IMG/VR virus record: IMGVR_UViG_3300005609_000319
Span: 1-36,878 of that record
Length of the DNA stretch: 36,878 bases
From: a virus
Direction: 5' to 3' (one strand)
Position 1 is the first letter of the stretch. Each line of letters starts with the position of its first letter. Shown in pieces: positions 9,721 through 17,214 of this stretch. The notes below the pieces were generated by a model, which saw nothing but the letters and a program-made list of their open reading frames with translations, made no database searches and was not told the origin of the DNA. Made by a program: the position numbers and the translations under genes.

Positions 9721-9726
9721 TTTTTT
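9691..9726 (-). promoter_or_regulatory. programmed -1 ribosomal frameshift signal
   Basis: The minus strand carries A-AAA-AAC (9726-9720) in the correct phase just before the TAA stop at 9719-9717. Seven bases later a stem-loop begins: TGCTGCTC (9712-9705), a six-base loop AAGGAT, and GGGCAGCA (9698-9691). It has eight pairs including one U-G. The heptamer is the classical X-XXY-YYZ type, and both spacing and stem match known signals. Confidence 0.85.
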
Positions 9727-10040
9727 GCAGGTGCGCCAGACATTGCCTGCATATAAGCTCTTAAAATGCTTGCTCGCACATAAGGCAACTGTAATAACGC
9801 ATCAAGATGCTCTTTACTAAACGTAAGAGGATGTTCATCAACATCTAAGATTTCTTTCCAACCTTTAACTAACACAGCAAGTAATTCGCGATCGCCTTTA
9901 TCCGCTAATTCATCAAATTGATTTTGAGTAACAAGCTCAAATAACATATGACATTTATGTTCAATCACTTCGCCATTATCTGTTGGCTCACTAATGGTTA
10001 CAGGCCACCAAACAACATTTTCTTTTTTTAGTTTAAACAT
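9717..10040 (-). CDS. tail assembly chaperone (G-like)
   Basis: A 107-residue acidic protein (M-F-K-L-K-K-E-N-V-V-W-W start) lying between the tail tube and tape measure genes, the place of the lambda G-type tail assembly chaperone. The gene ends in a slippery A-AAA-AAC followed at once by TAA, so most ribosomes would make this short form and a fraction the longer fusion. No catalytic motif is present. The assignment rests on gene order, size and the frameshift signal rather than on clear sequence similarity. Confidence 0.75.
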   Translation of the reverse strand: MFKLKKENVVWWPVTISEPTDNGEVIEHKCHMLFELVTQNQFDELADKGDRELLAVLVKGWKEILDVDEHPLTFSKEHLDALLQLPYVRASILRAYMQAMSGAPAKN

Positions 10041-10121
10041 GGGTTAAAGTCTCTTTAAATTGGCTTTAATTAATAAAAGAGCATCCTTACTTAACGCGCT
10101 ATCCTTAGTTGACGTAGCGTT

Positions 10122-11042
10122 TTACTCTAGAGTGAACTTGATTTCGTCATTACCTGCAGCAGTTGGAATTAAGATCAAATCCATATCAAGTGAAGCTGTT
10201 CCTTCGTTATCACCGTATTTTGGGGAAGTTACTTGCACTTTCGGACAATCAAGTTTGCAAATCAGTCCTGGTACTTGACCGTGTTGAATAGTTAATGCAC
10301 CTGTCATTGAGTTTTTAGCATCACTAAAGAAGTCTTTAACCGATAAATCAGGGGCTTCAATACTGACTGAGCCACTCGCCTTACGCTCATTAATATCGAC
10401 GCTTTGAGTTGTTAGCGTTTCAATAAACTTTACGTCTTGACCTACATCAACCGATAACTTGTAAGGCTTAGCAGCAAAACCATTAATGCTAAAACCTGAT
10501 GTTCGCCCAGCACCAACGGGGGTTGGTTTTTGCCAAGCCGACCAATCAGGCGTTACTGGGGCAACTTCAGTTGGGTCTACCCAAAGACCAATAAAGTTAA
10601 ACTCTAAATAAGAGATACCTTTTTCAAAGCTCAGTTTTACATTGCCCCGGGCACCTTTCATTGCATGTAGGTTTTTCCCCATGTTGAAATACATAGTGGC
10701 ACTTTCATAATTGCTGGCCGCTAAATCATATTCAACCGAGGTAAGTGCGGTAATAGTTTCAGCAAAACCACAACTACGCATTAGTGGCCCCCAAGCGGGC
10801 GCCGTTCCGGCAGTACCACTACCTTGATATTCAACTTTAAAACTAATGAGTACATGCTCACCGCTGATAATAGATTCGTCAGCACCAAGGTATGGCTTAA
10901 CTAAACCGCGCTCTAGGGCTTCTGCCTCCAAAGGGGTTAGCTCAACATCTTTTGCTAAAATAGCATTTACAGCGCTAGGTGAAGCATCAACACCATAGGT
11001 AGCTTCAATTTTTGCTAAGAGTAATTTTTCACTAAATCTCAT
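10122..11042 (-). CDS. major tail tube protein
   Basis: A 306-residue beta-rich protein with the look of phage tail tube proteins: an N-terminal L-L-A-K-I-E-A-T-Y-G-V-D-A-S-P start, then L-T-P-L-E-A-E, and repeated strand-like segments. It precedes the chaperone pair and the tape measure, as expected. It is not a contractile sheath: it lacks sheath motifs and there is no sheath/tube pair in the operon, which supports a siphovirus tail. An 80-base gap separates it from the next gene, long for this operon. Confidence 0.68.
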   Translation of the reverse strand: MRFSEKLLLAKIEATYGVDASPSAVNAILAKDVELTPLEAEALERGLVKPYLGADESIISGEHVLISFKVEYQGSGTAGTAPAWGPLMRSCGFAETITALTSVEYDLAASNYESATMYFNMGKNLHAMKGARGNVKLSFEKGISYLEFNFIGLWVDPTEVAPVTPDWSAWQKPTPVGAGRTSGFSINGFAAKPYKLSVDVGQDVKFIETLTTQSVDINERKASGSVSIEAPDLSVKDFFSDAKNSMTGALTIQHGQVPGLICKLDCPKVQVTSPKYGDNEGTASLDMDLILIPTAAGNDEIKFTLE

Positions 11043-11053
11043 TGTTAGGCTCC

Positions 11054-11236
11054 TTATTTCGCCACGGATTTTTTAGCTTTATCCGATACTTTTGCTTTAC
11101 CAACTTGTTCTGCTTGTTGCTCAAAGCCCGTTATTTCTTGATGCTTAGTTTGTTGAACTAATTTGGTTTCACCTGTTGTAGGGTCTTTGCTGTAACTACC
11201 GCCTTGGCGCTTGTTTAATTCAATGGATTTGCTCAT
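11054..11236 (-). CDS. small hypothetical protein, tail/neck region
   Basis: A 60-residue hydrophilic, lysine-rich protein with a T-G-E-T-K segment and a basic C-terminus. It starts within the stop of the upstream gene (ATGA overlap at 11233-11236), so it is probably translationally coupled. It lies between the putative tail terminator and the tail tube genes. No family recognised. Confidence 0.6.
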   Translation of the reverse strand: MSKSIELNKRQGGSYSKDPTTGETKLVQQTKHQEITGFEQQAEQVGKAKVSDKAKKSVAK

Positions 11237-11670
11237 TGGCTTGCCTCTTCAAAATGTGTTGTGGTAAATCGCTCTAACTGCCAAAGGGCGTGTTCAGTTA
11301 CGCCAACTGTGTCTGCAGCTGCTAGTAATAAGGCTGAATGTTCACTTGTTGGGCTAAAGCCAAATAAGGCTTTTCTTGTTTCACTTAAAATAGGCGCTAC
11401 CGCTGTTTTTGCTTTAGCGCCTTGTGGATCATTGGTTTTGCTAATCCCAATAACCACGCCAATAGTGGTAGTGACTTCTTGCTGTGCAATGCCCATATCA
11501 CGAGCGTTGTTACCAGGGCGACGACTAATTTCAACAATAAAAGCAACGGGCGATGGTTTAAGCCTACCTTTCATTGAGCTACTTAAATCAATAGCCTCTT
11601 CAACCTTGTTAAATAGCGGTTTACCATTTAACTGAGCAGCTGATAATTTAGCGATAACAGCGTCAATCAT
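11233..11670 (-). CDS. putative tail terminator / tail completion protein
   Basis: A 145-residue protein beginning M-I-D-A-V-I-A-K-L, with an alpha/beta pattern and a V-A-F-I-V-E-I strand. Size and position (after gp36-like, before the tail tube) fit a tail terminator, which caps the finished tail and joins it to the head. I do not see a diagnostic motif, so the role is inferred from gene order. Confidence 0.5.
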   Translation of the reverse strand: MIDAVIAKLSAAQLNGKPLFNKVEEAIDLSSSMKGRLKPSPVAFIVEISRRPGNNARDMGIAQQEVTTTIGVVIGISKTNDPQGAKAKTAVAPILSETRKALFGFSPTSEHSALLLAAADTVGVTEHALWQLERFTTTHFEEASQ

Positions 11671-11680
11671 TAGCTACTCC

Positions 11681-12100
11681 TTAGATAAACCCAGTTGACT
11701 TGCTGCGAGCAAAGACACTGCCAGCACTTTGTATGTCTGCTAAATCCGTACTGGTCGCCTTTGCTCCTGTGCCATCAACACCTAAACTAATTTCACCTTT
11801 AGACACACTAAATAAGAATTTAATAGCACTGTCGTAACGTTTGATTACTTGCTCGCTAGCTTGTTCGTCATACAACTTGTAACGAGCAATATTGCAACAA
11901 AGCGCTTTAAGTACTGGCGGCACTGTTGCCAGTGGTAATTGATAACGGCCACCTAAGTAACCGTCCATTTCAGCACCAGCGTCAGCTATAGCTTGGCCAA
12001 GTACGGAGTCATCAATAACATCAGCATTAACACGATCAGTTAAATCAACTAACTCGTCTTGACCAAACCTGTCTATTAAATCTTGTTTAGTGCAATACAT
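11681..12100 (-). CDS. Mu gp36-like protein (DUF1320)
   Basis: A 139-residue protein with the DUF1320 hallmarks: the Y-C-T-K-Q-D-L-I-D-R-F-G start, the A-E-M-D-G-Y-L-G-G-R-Y-Q-L-P-L motif at about residues 47-61, and a helix with C-N-I-A-R-Y-K-L-Y. In Mu this is gp36, a head-tail connector (neck) component acting like an adaptor on the portal. It lies between the gp35-like gene and the tail terminator candidate, as in Mu-like genomes. Confidence 0.85.
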   Translation of the reverse strand: MYCTKQDLIDRFGQDELVDLTDRVNADVIDDSVLGQAIADAGAEMDGYLGGRYQLPLATVPPVLKALCCNIARYKLYDEQASEQVIKRYDSAIKFLFSVSKGEISLGVDGTGAKATSTDLADIQSAGSVFARSKSTGFI

Positions 12101-12102
12101 AC

Positions 12103-12321
12103 CTACTTAGCTGCCTGTTTAGCAGGAGCTTTTTTAGTGACTTTTTGCTCTGCAGCATCTAAGTCCACAGCTTCAACAATTAAATTGGCATCTGCATCCA
12201 TTTGCTTAAATTGCTCAGGGGTTACTTCAATTTCATTTTCACCTTGTTTTAAAGCTACACCCGCACGACGATAACCATCAGGCTTTAGCGATTTAACATT
12301 TACTTTTACAAGATCAGACAT
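12103..12321 (-). CDS. Mu gp35-like small head protein
   Basis: A 72-residue protein with a compact beta-strand start (V-K-V-N-V-K-S-L), the G-Y-R-R-A-G segment and a Lys/Ala-rich tail. Short proteins of this type lie immediately after the major capsid gene in Mu-like phages (gp35 / HI1506-like position). Function is unknown; decoration or neck roles have been considered. It is the first gene after the terminator that follows the capsid gene. Confidence 0.6.
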   Translation of the reverse strand: MSDLVKVNVKSLKPDGYRRAGVALKQGENEIEVTPEQFKQMDADANLIVEAVDLDAAEQKVTKKAPAKQAAK

Positions 12322-12347
12322 AATATTTACTCTTTAAATTTATGAAT

Positions 12348-12387
12348 AAAAAAGGTTAGTTCTGCCTTTGTCCAAACAGAACTAACC
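12348..12387 (-). terminator. strong intrinsic terminator after the capsid gene
   Basis: On the minus strand GGTTAGTTCTG and CAGAACTAACC (12387-12377 and 12364-12354) form a perfect 11-bp stem with a 12-base loop, followed by six T residues (12353-12348). It lies between the capsid stop and the gp35-like start, so it should cut or attenuate the late transcript there. Confidence 0.88.
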
Positions 12388-12398
12388 AAAGGGAAGAA

Positions 12399-13310
12399 CT
12401 ATAGGTAATCAGCTACTAGTATTTCTAAGCGACCTTTTAACTCATTAGAGCTATTAGCGTCTAACTCACGCTCAAGTAAACGACGTGCAACTTTCTCTAA
12501 GCTTGGTGGCACAACTAATAAGGTTGGCTTAATGGCTAATTTACGACCACCATCGGCAGTAAAGGCACGCATCTTAGCGATGCTATCCCACAAGTTATCA
12601 GCGGTTAACTCGCGCTTATTAGCAAAGGCCATTTGCCAAAATCCATAACCCGCCTTATCACGACAATCCACGCCATAACGAAATTGCTTACTCATAAAAA
12701 CCGCTTCATCATCGGTTTTTGTCATGGCAATAAGTGCAGGTTTTTTACGTTCCTGGAAAATAATTGGTTTAATAGCTTTACTGGTATCAAGTAAGAACCA
12801 TGGTTCGCCTGTATAACCAACACCGTCATCAACCATATTGGCCATCGACACATCAACACCTGAGCCATCAGCTTTAGGGTTAACGGGATGGTCGGTATCA
12901 AAGAAGAACTGACCATCGTAACAAGCAGTCGTAAAACCTGCATTTAATAAGGGAAAGCACATCTCATCAGGATGAATAGCAGCGGCATTACCCATTTCTT
13001 TAAAAATAGGCGCATAAATACCTAAGTTATCATCTTCAATGTCGTTACGATCAACACCAACAGTTGACTCATAATCTTCATTCACTATGGTGTAACCATG
13101 GGCTTGCATCGACTGAATATCTCTATCGCCAACCCAAGCCTTTAAGCTAGGGAATTTACCTAACCAACCGTAAGTATTTGATGCTGTGGTTGACTTAATA
13201 ACAGAGGCAATTTTGCTAAATTGCGGTTGGGCTTCTGATTTGCCCGCTTCAAAATTGGCTTGATAGCCAGTAAAAAGCGAGGCGATTAACGCTGGGGTAA
13301 TAATAGCCAT
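12399..13310 (-). CDS. major capsid protein, Mu gpT-like
   Basis: A 303-residue protein of the Mu gpT major head subunit family: the N-terminal T-P-A-L-I-A-S-L-F-T-G-Y-Q-A-N-F segment, the W-L-G-K-F-P-S-L-K-A-W-V-G-D-R motif, and F-F-D-T-D-H-P-V near residue 140 are typical. It assembles into the icosahedral head after the gpI protease removes the scaffold. The start has AAGGAA eight bases upstream. A strong terminator follows the gene, which would raise capsid mRNA relative to downstream tail genes. Confidence 0.93.
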   Translation of the reverse strand: MAIITPALIASLFTGYQANFEAGKSEAQPQFSKIASVIKSTTASNTYGWLGKFPSLKAWVGDRDIQSMQAHGYTIVNEDYESTVGVDRNDIEDDNLGIYAPIFKEMGNAAAIHPDEMCFPLLNAGFTTACYDGQFFFDTDHPVNPKADGSGVDVSMANMVDDGVGYTGEPWFLLDTSKAIKPIIFQERKKPALIAMTKTDDEAVFMSKQFRYGVDCRDKAGYGFWQMAFANKRELTADNLWDSIAKMRAFTADGGRKLAIKPTLLVVPPSLEKVARRLLERELDANSSNELKGRLEILVADYL

Positions 13311-13324
13311 TATTTACGTTCCTT

Positions 13325-13921
13325 TTAGGTATTGGTCTTGTTAAGTTGCGCTAAATAATCTTTATGGCTAAGGCCAAGTTGATCAGCGGTATATTTTTGC
13401 TCAGCGGTCAATGCAGCTGTGCCTGTGATAGTGTTATCAGGCTTTTCTTTGCCTTTAGTTTGAGTGGTTTTTAATGCCGCAATTGCTGGGCGTGCATCAA
13501 CCATGGCTTTAAGTGCAGCAAAACCTTGTTGCTTACCAAAATCAGTTAAGTAGTCAATTTCAGACTCAAACACCTTATCGCTATTGTCTTTTAGTAACTG
13601 CTCAACCGAGTTGTTATCACCCTTGGCTTTTAAAGTAGCTACTTGGTTAATAGCAGCATCGTAAGTTGCTTTAGGTACAAATTTACTTAAATCAACATTG
13701 CTCCCTGCTGCAGTGGCTTGTGCTTTAAGTGCAGTAACCGAGGTTTGTGCGGTATTTAAATCTTTTTCAAGTTGGCCAGCTTTATCTGCTTTGCTTTTAA
13801 GCGCAGCTATAGCCACCTTGGCTTTATCTTGAATTGCAGTTAAAGCAGCAGTATTCGACAGTTCGTCGTCGGTATGCGCAATACCAAGCAAATCAAGCAT
13901 GAGTTTTAATGCTTCATTCAT
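13325..13921 (-). CDS. internal scaffold protein, Mu gpZ-like (in-frame start)
   Basis: Codon 206 of the protease gene is an ATG at 13921 preceded by GGAG (13933-13930) with eight bases between, an excellent ribosome site inside a reading frame. Translation there would yield the 198-residue coiled-coil scaffold alone (M-N-E-A-L-K-L-M-L-D-L-L). This matches Mu, where scaffold gpZ is made from the 3' part of gene I. It is a second product of the same frame, not a separate gene. Confidence 0.72.
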   Translation of the reverse strand: MNEALKLMLDLLGIAHTDDELSNTAALTAIQDKAKVAIAALKSKADKAGQLEKDLNTAQTSVTALKAQATAAGSNVDLSKFVPKATYDAAINQVATLKAKGDNNSVEQLLKDNSDKVFESEIDYLTDFGKQQGFAALKAMVDARPAIAALKTTQTKGKEKPDNTITGTAALTAEQKYTADQLGLSHKDYLAQLNKTNT

Positions 13922-14536
13922 GGGGATTTCTCCGGTTGGGGTGGCAGCGTGGCCAGTTAAGTGATTCTTTGTTTTTAGGGCACTCTTTAAGGCAGCAATA
14001 GCTTTCATGCCATCAAGCGCGGGGTCATTGGTTAAAGCAACATGCATTAACTCAAGGGGACGACCTGTTTTAAGGTCATATGAAAATACCGCTGAGGTAT
14101 AACGATATTCTTTATCATTAATGTGTTTGGCGGCTGTTTTTGTCCAGTCAACATCTACAGCAAATAAACCTTCACCAGGCACATAGTCTAATTTTTTAAA
14201 CCATCCTGCAGCAGGAGCTGGCTGTCCGTTCTCTTCGGTATAAAGGGTTTGATGTTCGTAATCAAACATCAAGTCATTTTTACGTTGGTTTAGGTTTGCA
14301 GTTAATGAGGTGAATGCTTGAGCATCCATTAGCCATTTGCCGCCCTCAACATCAATATCTCTATTGTCAGTTGGGGTGAAATAGCCATCAGGTAAAATTT
14401 GCACACGATTGCTTGCGCTTGGCTCAATTGCACTATCAGCAAAGGTAAGTACCGCAACATTGGCTGGCACTTGTTTTGTCAGAATGGCTAAGCCAAGGTT
14501 TCGGCTGAGTGATTTTTTGCTTGGGAATGTTTTCAT
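13325..14536 (-). CDS. head maturation protease with scaffold domain, Mu gpI-like
   Basis: A 403-residue Mu gpI-like protease. The N-terminal ~190 residues hold the protease (F-T-P-T-D-N-R-D-I near 54-62, D-L-M-F-D-Y-E-H-Q-T-L near 87-97, and L-M-H-V-A-L-T-N-D-P near 162-171). The C-terminal half is a coiled-coil scaffold. The His/Ser residues expected of this family are plausible but I cannot assign them surely. The ATG lies in the 3' arm of a dyad and has no Shine-Dalgarno sequence. This gene opens the late head operon and is preceded by the shared late control box. A related copy of its N-terminus is at the right edge of the window. Confidence 0.92.
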   Translation of the reverse strand: MKTFPSKKSLSRNLGLAILTKQVPANVAVLTFADSAIEPSASNRVQILPDGYFTPTDNRDIDVEGGKWLMDAQAFTSLTANLNQRKNDLMFDYEHQTLYTEENGQPAPAAGWFKKLDYVPGEGLFAVDVDWTKTAAKHINDKEYRYTSAVFSYDLKTGRPLELMHVALTNDPALDGMKAIAALKSALKTKNHLTGHAATPTGEIPMNEALKLMLDLLGIAHTDDELSNTAALTAIQDKAKVAIAALKSKADKAGQLEKDLNTAQTSVTALKAQATAAGSNVDLSKFVPKATYDAAINQVATLKAKGDNNSVEQLLKDNSDKVFESEIDYLTDFGKQQGFAALKAMVDARPAIAALKTTQTKGKEKPDNTITGTAALTAEQKYTADQLGLSHKDYLAQLNKTNT

Positions 14537-14556
14537 AACGCCAGTATGGCGTTATG
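14534..14556 (-). promoter_or_regulatory. dyad containing the protease start codon
   Basis: On the minus strand CATAACGCC, the five bases ATACT, then GGCGTTATG: a perfect 9-bp dyad whose last three bases are the ATG of the protease gene. The same structure with compensated changes occurs at the lysin start (24703-24725). CATACT, which spans the loop, could be a -10 element placing the transcript start at the ATG. Confidence 0.8.
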
Positions 14557-14570
14557 AAGTTAATTACTGA

Positions 14571-14590
14571 GATTCAGGGGGGTTAATGCT
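14571..14590 (-). promoter_or_regulatory. late control box upstream of protease gene (PI-like)
   Basis: The minus strand reads AGCATTAACCCCCCTGAATC. It matches the box before the lysin gene at 19 of 20 positions and lies the same distance, 34 bases, before the start codon. The box is centred about 44 bases upstream of the ATG, the position where Mor/C-family activators bind relative to a start site. Activator identity is inferred. Confidence 0.65.
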
Positions 14591-14595
14591 TAAAT

Positions 14596-15453
14596 TTAAG
14601 TTAGAACGCTCATGATATCTTCTAATAACTCTTTATTTTTAATATCTAATGTTGAACCATGTACTTTGTTATAGAGGTCATTTTTAATTTCAACCAACAC
14701 TTTGTTACCTACTACATTGGTTTTATTCAATTTATATAAATTACCGATAAGCCACTCTGTTTCAATAGTAGCTGTAGTAACTGGTATATTTTTGCATTCT
14801 AACAATGCGCATAAACTCATAGATAAGCGATGTAAAACCACTGATATGTTTGCCGAGATCTTTCTCTGATAGCTAGTTTCCTCTGATCCTAAAAAAAAGT
14901 CATCTTTAATTAATGTAGGGTCATTTATTACCATATTAATAGTAGTTTTTTCTTCTCTCCAGTGAGAGATTGGTTTGTAAAGAAGTTTCTCTAGAACTTC
15001 TTTTTGCTTGTCTAATATTGAGATTTCTTGAGCAACTTTAATTTGTTCTAAATTATCTTGTTGTTGTTGCTTTAGGATTTCAGTTTGCTTCTCTAATTCT
15101 TCAGCTTGTTTCACGCTTGTTTTTTGAGTTTCTGCTAGATCAGCTTGAGTAGCACGTAAGGTGGCGTTAGAAATCTTCAATTCATTCTTTTGAATATGAA
15201 TGCTCAAAAACAACATCGCAATCACAACAAACTGCAACAGAGGGTTTAATGTACCTCCAAAAAAATCTCCCGTTGTTCCCCACGCCTCATGGCTATGTTC
15301 ACTTCCAGGGAAAAAATTAAAAAAATTGTAAAGCTCTAAAGCCCCAATAAGAGTTACAGCAACTAAAGCAAAATAAACAATAATATCCCAAGGTTTATTA
15401 CTATATTCTGTTTCATCATCTTTAACGCTCTTTTCAACTTCTTCCATACCCAT
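14596..15453 (-). CDS. PutAbiC-like membrane protein, copy 1 (putative defence)
   Basis: A 285-residue protein with two membrane segments (about residues 23-46 and 69-88), then a long Gln/Glu-rich coiled coil (about 90-150) and a helical C-terminus. The segment G-D-F-F-G-G-T-L-N-P-L-L-Q-F preceding a hydrophobic run and I-Q-x-x-E-L is the hallmark of putative phage abortive infection proteins (PutAbiC family). It is a paralogue of its upstream neighbour and shares its 5' region. It sits in the late head region just upstream of the protease control box, where core phages have no gene, so it looks like cargo. Defence activity is inferred from the family only. Confidence 0.72.
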   Translation of the reverse strand: MGMEEVEKSVKDDETEYSNKPWDIIVYFALVAVTLIGALELYNFFNFFPGSEHSHEAWGTTGDFFGGTLNPLLQFVVIAMLFLSIHIQKNELKISNATLRATQADLAETQKTSVKQAEELEKQTEILKQQQQDNLEQIKVAQEISILDKQKEVLEKLLYKPISHWREEKTTINMVINDPTLIKDDFFLGSEETSYQRKISANISVVLHRLSMSLCALLECKNIPVTTATIETEWLIGNLYKLNKTNVVGNKVLVEIKNDLYNKVHGSTLDIKNKELLEDIMSVLT

Positions 15454-15515
15454 TTAACACCCGTTTAAAAACTTCACTGTTGAATTTATTTAGATTTCTT
15501 CTGGCAGTATACTAG
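15442..15515 (-). repeat. direct repeat A: 5' region of PutAbiC-like copy 1
   Basis: This 74-base segment matches 16379-16452 at about 68 of 74 positions. It includes the first codons (ATGGGTATGG), the leader and a conserved TATAYT (15511-15506) 53 bases before the ATG. Its far edge takes in the stop codon of copy 2. Confidence 0.9.
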
Positions 15516-16390
15516 TTACAGAACTCAGAATATAAAAGTGAGCGCATTGAATATTTATCTTTAATAAAACCAAAATCAACGCCCCTACAGGCAAAAAAAT
15601 CAATCATAGCATCAAGAATTTTATCATGCTCATTAACACAAGAATACGGAGCAACAATGGCATATTTATTTAAAAACACCAGATAAGGAAATATATTTTT
15701 CAACCAATGTTCTACAACGTATTGAGAGCCATCTTCTTGTACGTATTTCAACAATAAACCTTGAAGTTCCGCCAAAAGATCATGAACCCTAAATAATATT
15801 TGTTGGTTTTCCTCATCATCGTTGTAAGATGTTGCTTCACATATAGCCCTATATCCTTTTTTATTAATATGTAAAACTATTTCATTAATATTTAGATCAA
15901 ACAATGACTCCTCATTTATCAAACCTATAGCAAACCGGCCTCTCTTACTATTATCTTCTAAATCAAGTAACAACTTACTTAAAACACCTTCAATAGCAGT
16001 TAGTTCTAATTGAGTGCGTTGAAATTTAGCCTGAGCCTGTAATGCTGCAGCACTTGCCTGTGTAGCTTCACGACTTTCTTTAATCTCTTCTCTGGTTGCC
16101 TGTAATGTCTCGTTAGTCAGAGCTAATTCTCTTTGTTGAATTTGAATACTCCAAAACAACATAGCTATTACAATAAATTGCAACAAAGGATTCATCATCC
16201 CACCAACAAAGTCACCAAATGAGCCAAACTGCTCAAGCGTTCCGAGTGTCTCAAGTGGAAAGAAAAAACCAAACCTATCGATATAAATACTTATTGCTAA
16301 CAAAAAAATGATTACTACAAACCATAGCATATTAACGACCAACTTTTTATAGTCGAACTCCCTATTACCTTTTACCACTTCCATACCCAT
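15512..16390 (-). CDS. PutAbiC-like membrane protein, copy 2 (putative defence)
   Basis: A 292-residue paralogue of the next gene: two membrane segments (about residues 17-40 and 70-90), the G-D-F-V-G-G-M-M-N-P-L-L-Q-F signature, an E/Q/A-rich coiled coil at about 90-135, and a helical C-terminal domain. Only the membrane/coiled-coil half is closely alike between the two; the C-terminal halves differ greatly, suggesting different sensing or target specificity. It has the same duplicated leader as copy 1. The pair lies between gpG and gpI, a place with no gene in Mu. Confidence 0.72.
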   Translation of the reverse strand: MGMEVVKGNREFDYKKLVVNMLWFVVIIFLLAISIYIDRFGFFFPLETLGTLEQFGSFGDFVGGMMNPLLQFIVIAMLFWSIQIQQRELALTNETLQATREEIKESREATQASAAALQAQAKFQRTQLELTAIEGVLSKLLLDLEDNSKRGRFAIGLINEESLFDLNINEIVLHINKKGYRAICEATSYNDDEENQQILFRVHDLLAELQGLLLKYVQEDGSQYVVEHWLKNIFPYLVFLNKYAIVAPYSCVNEHDKILDAMIDFFACRGVDFGFIKDKYSMRSLLYSEFCN

Positions 16391-16452
16391 TTAACACCCG
16401 TTTAAAAACTTCACTGTTGAATTTATTTGAATTTCTTGGGGCAATATACCAG
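16379..16452 (-). repeat. direct repeat A: 5' region of PutAbiC-like copy 2
   Basis: Second copy of the 74-base repeat at 15442-15515. The conserved TATATT (16448-16443) lies 53 bases from the ATG, exactly as in the other copy, so it may be the -10 of a private promoter for each gene. No good -35 is seen. Confidence 0.9.
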
Positions 16453-16513
16453 ATTCACAATTTAAGGCGAGAAAATAGCTTACAGGGCTTTGAGGTAAAT
16501 CATTGAATTATGA

Positions 16514-16954
16514 TTAAATACCATCTGCTAAATGATCACGGAGAATATAGAGTATTTCAGCTTGTTCAAATGGGGCTACCCCTAAAAAAGGTCGTGCGGG
16601 TATACCATCAGCTTCACGACCAAATTGATGAGTTGCTGCATACTCAAGATTAGAGCCAAGCATTAGTTGATTATTACCTAGTTGATAATTCAAGGTATCG
16701 GCAAGCGTACCTGTTTCAGTTAATACTCTGTCTTGACGCTTTTTGTTTTTCAGTGTTTGTGGTGAAAGTGGTTCCCACGGCTCACCGTCTGGAGCTTGTT
16801 GGTCAATAAAGCGCTGCTGGGTTGATTCTAATAAGTATTCACCAATGTCTCGGAAGGCTGGTTCAAGATCCCCCCCCTGCTTTAACAAGCGATTTAACGC
16901 TTGGGCTACTTGCTTTTGACCACGAATATCAACACTAACAAACGAGCCTGCCAT
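16514..16954 (-). CDS. virion morphogenesis protein, Mu gpG-like
   Basis: A 146-residue protein of the phage virion morphogenesis (Mu gpG / tail completion S) family. Seen: the I-R-G-Q-K-Q-V-A-Q-A-L-N-R-L start, S-T-Q-Q-R-F-I-D-Q-Q-A-P-D-G-E-P-W at about 50-66, the L-T-E-T-G-T-L motif near 80-86, and a C-terminal Y-A-A-T-H-Q-F-G. It acts in head-tail joining. It shares its ATG region with the stop of the small upstream gene. Confidence 0.88.
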   Translation of the reverse strand: MAGSFVSVDIRGQKQVAQALNRLLKQGGDLEPAFRDIGEYLLESTQQRFIDQQAPDGEPWEPLSPQTLKNKKRQDRVLTETGTLADTLNYQLGNNQLMLGSNLEYAATHQFGREADGIPARPFLGVAPFEQAEILYILRDHLADGI

Positions 16955-17214
16955 TAATCTTGTTCAGCTTCATCTAATGCTGATAACTCTGCCATGCTTG
17001 CGTTAACTAGTAGTGCCTCATGCACGTCACTAAAACAAGTTAACTCATAGCCACTGGCCTGCTGCTCTAGAACATCAATTTTTATTTTCTTTTCAGTAAA
17101 AGTTAAATCATCGTTATTAATAACATCAAATGCTTTATCTACTAACGGCAAGGGTGCGCTATGGTCGATGGGATCTTGTTTTGCTTTTTGTAGCATTTTT
17201 TCAAGCGAATTCAT
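16954..17214 (-). CDS. small acidic protein next to MuF-zincin
   Basis: An 86-residue acidic protein. It overlaps the MuF stop by four bases and the gpG start by one, so it is tightly coupled to both. I recognise no family. Because the upstream MuF protein carries a peptidase-like domain, a regulator or immunity role is conceivable, but there is no sequence evidence for it. A structural role in the head is equally possible. Confidence 0.6.
   Translation of the reverse strand: MNSLEKMLQKAKQDPIDHSAPLPLVDKAFDVINNDDLTFTEKKIKIDVLEQQASGYELTCFSDVHEALLVNASMAELSALDEAEQD

Noticed and set aside
14596-16390. Reading the two membrane/coiled-coil proteins as phage structural or lysis (holin) proteins
   Set aside because: A full set of head, tail and lysis genes is already present, and their signature fits the PutAbiC type.
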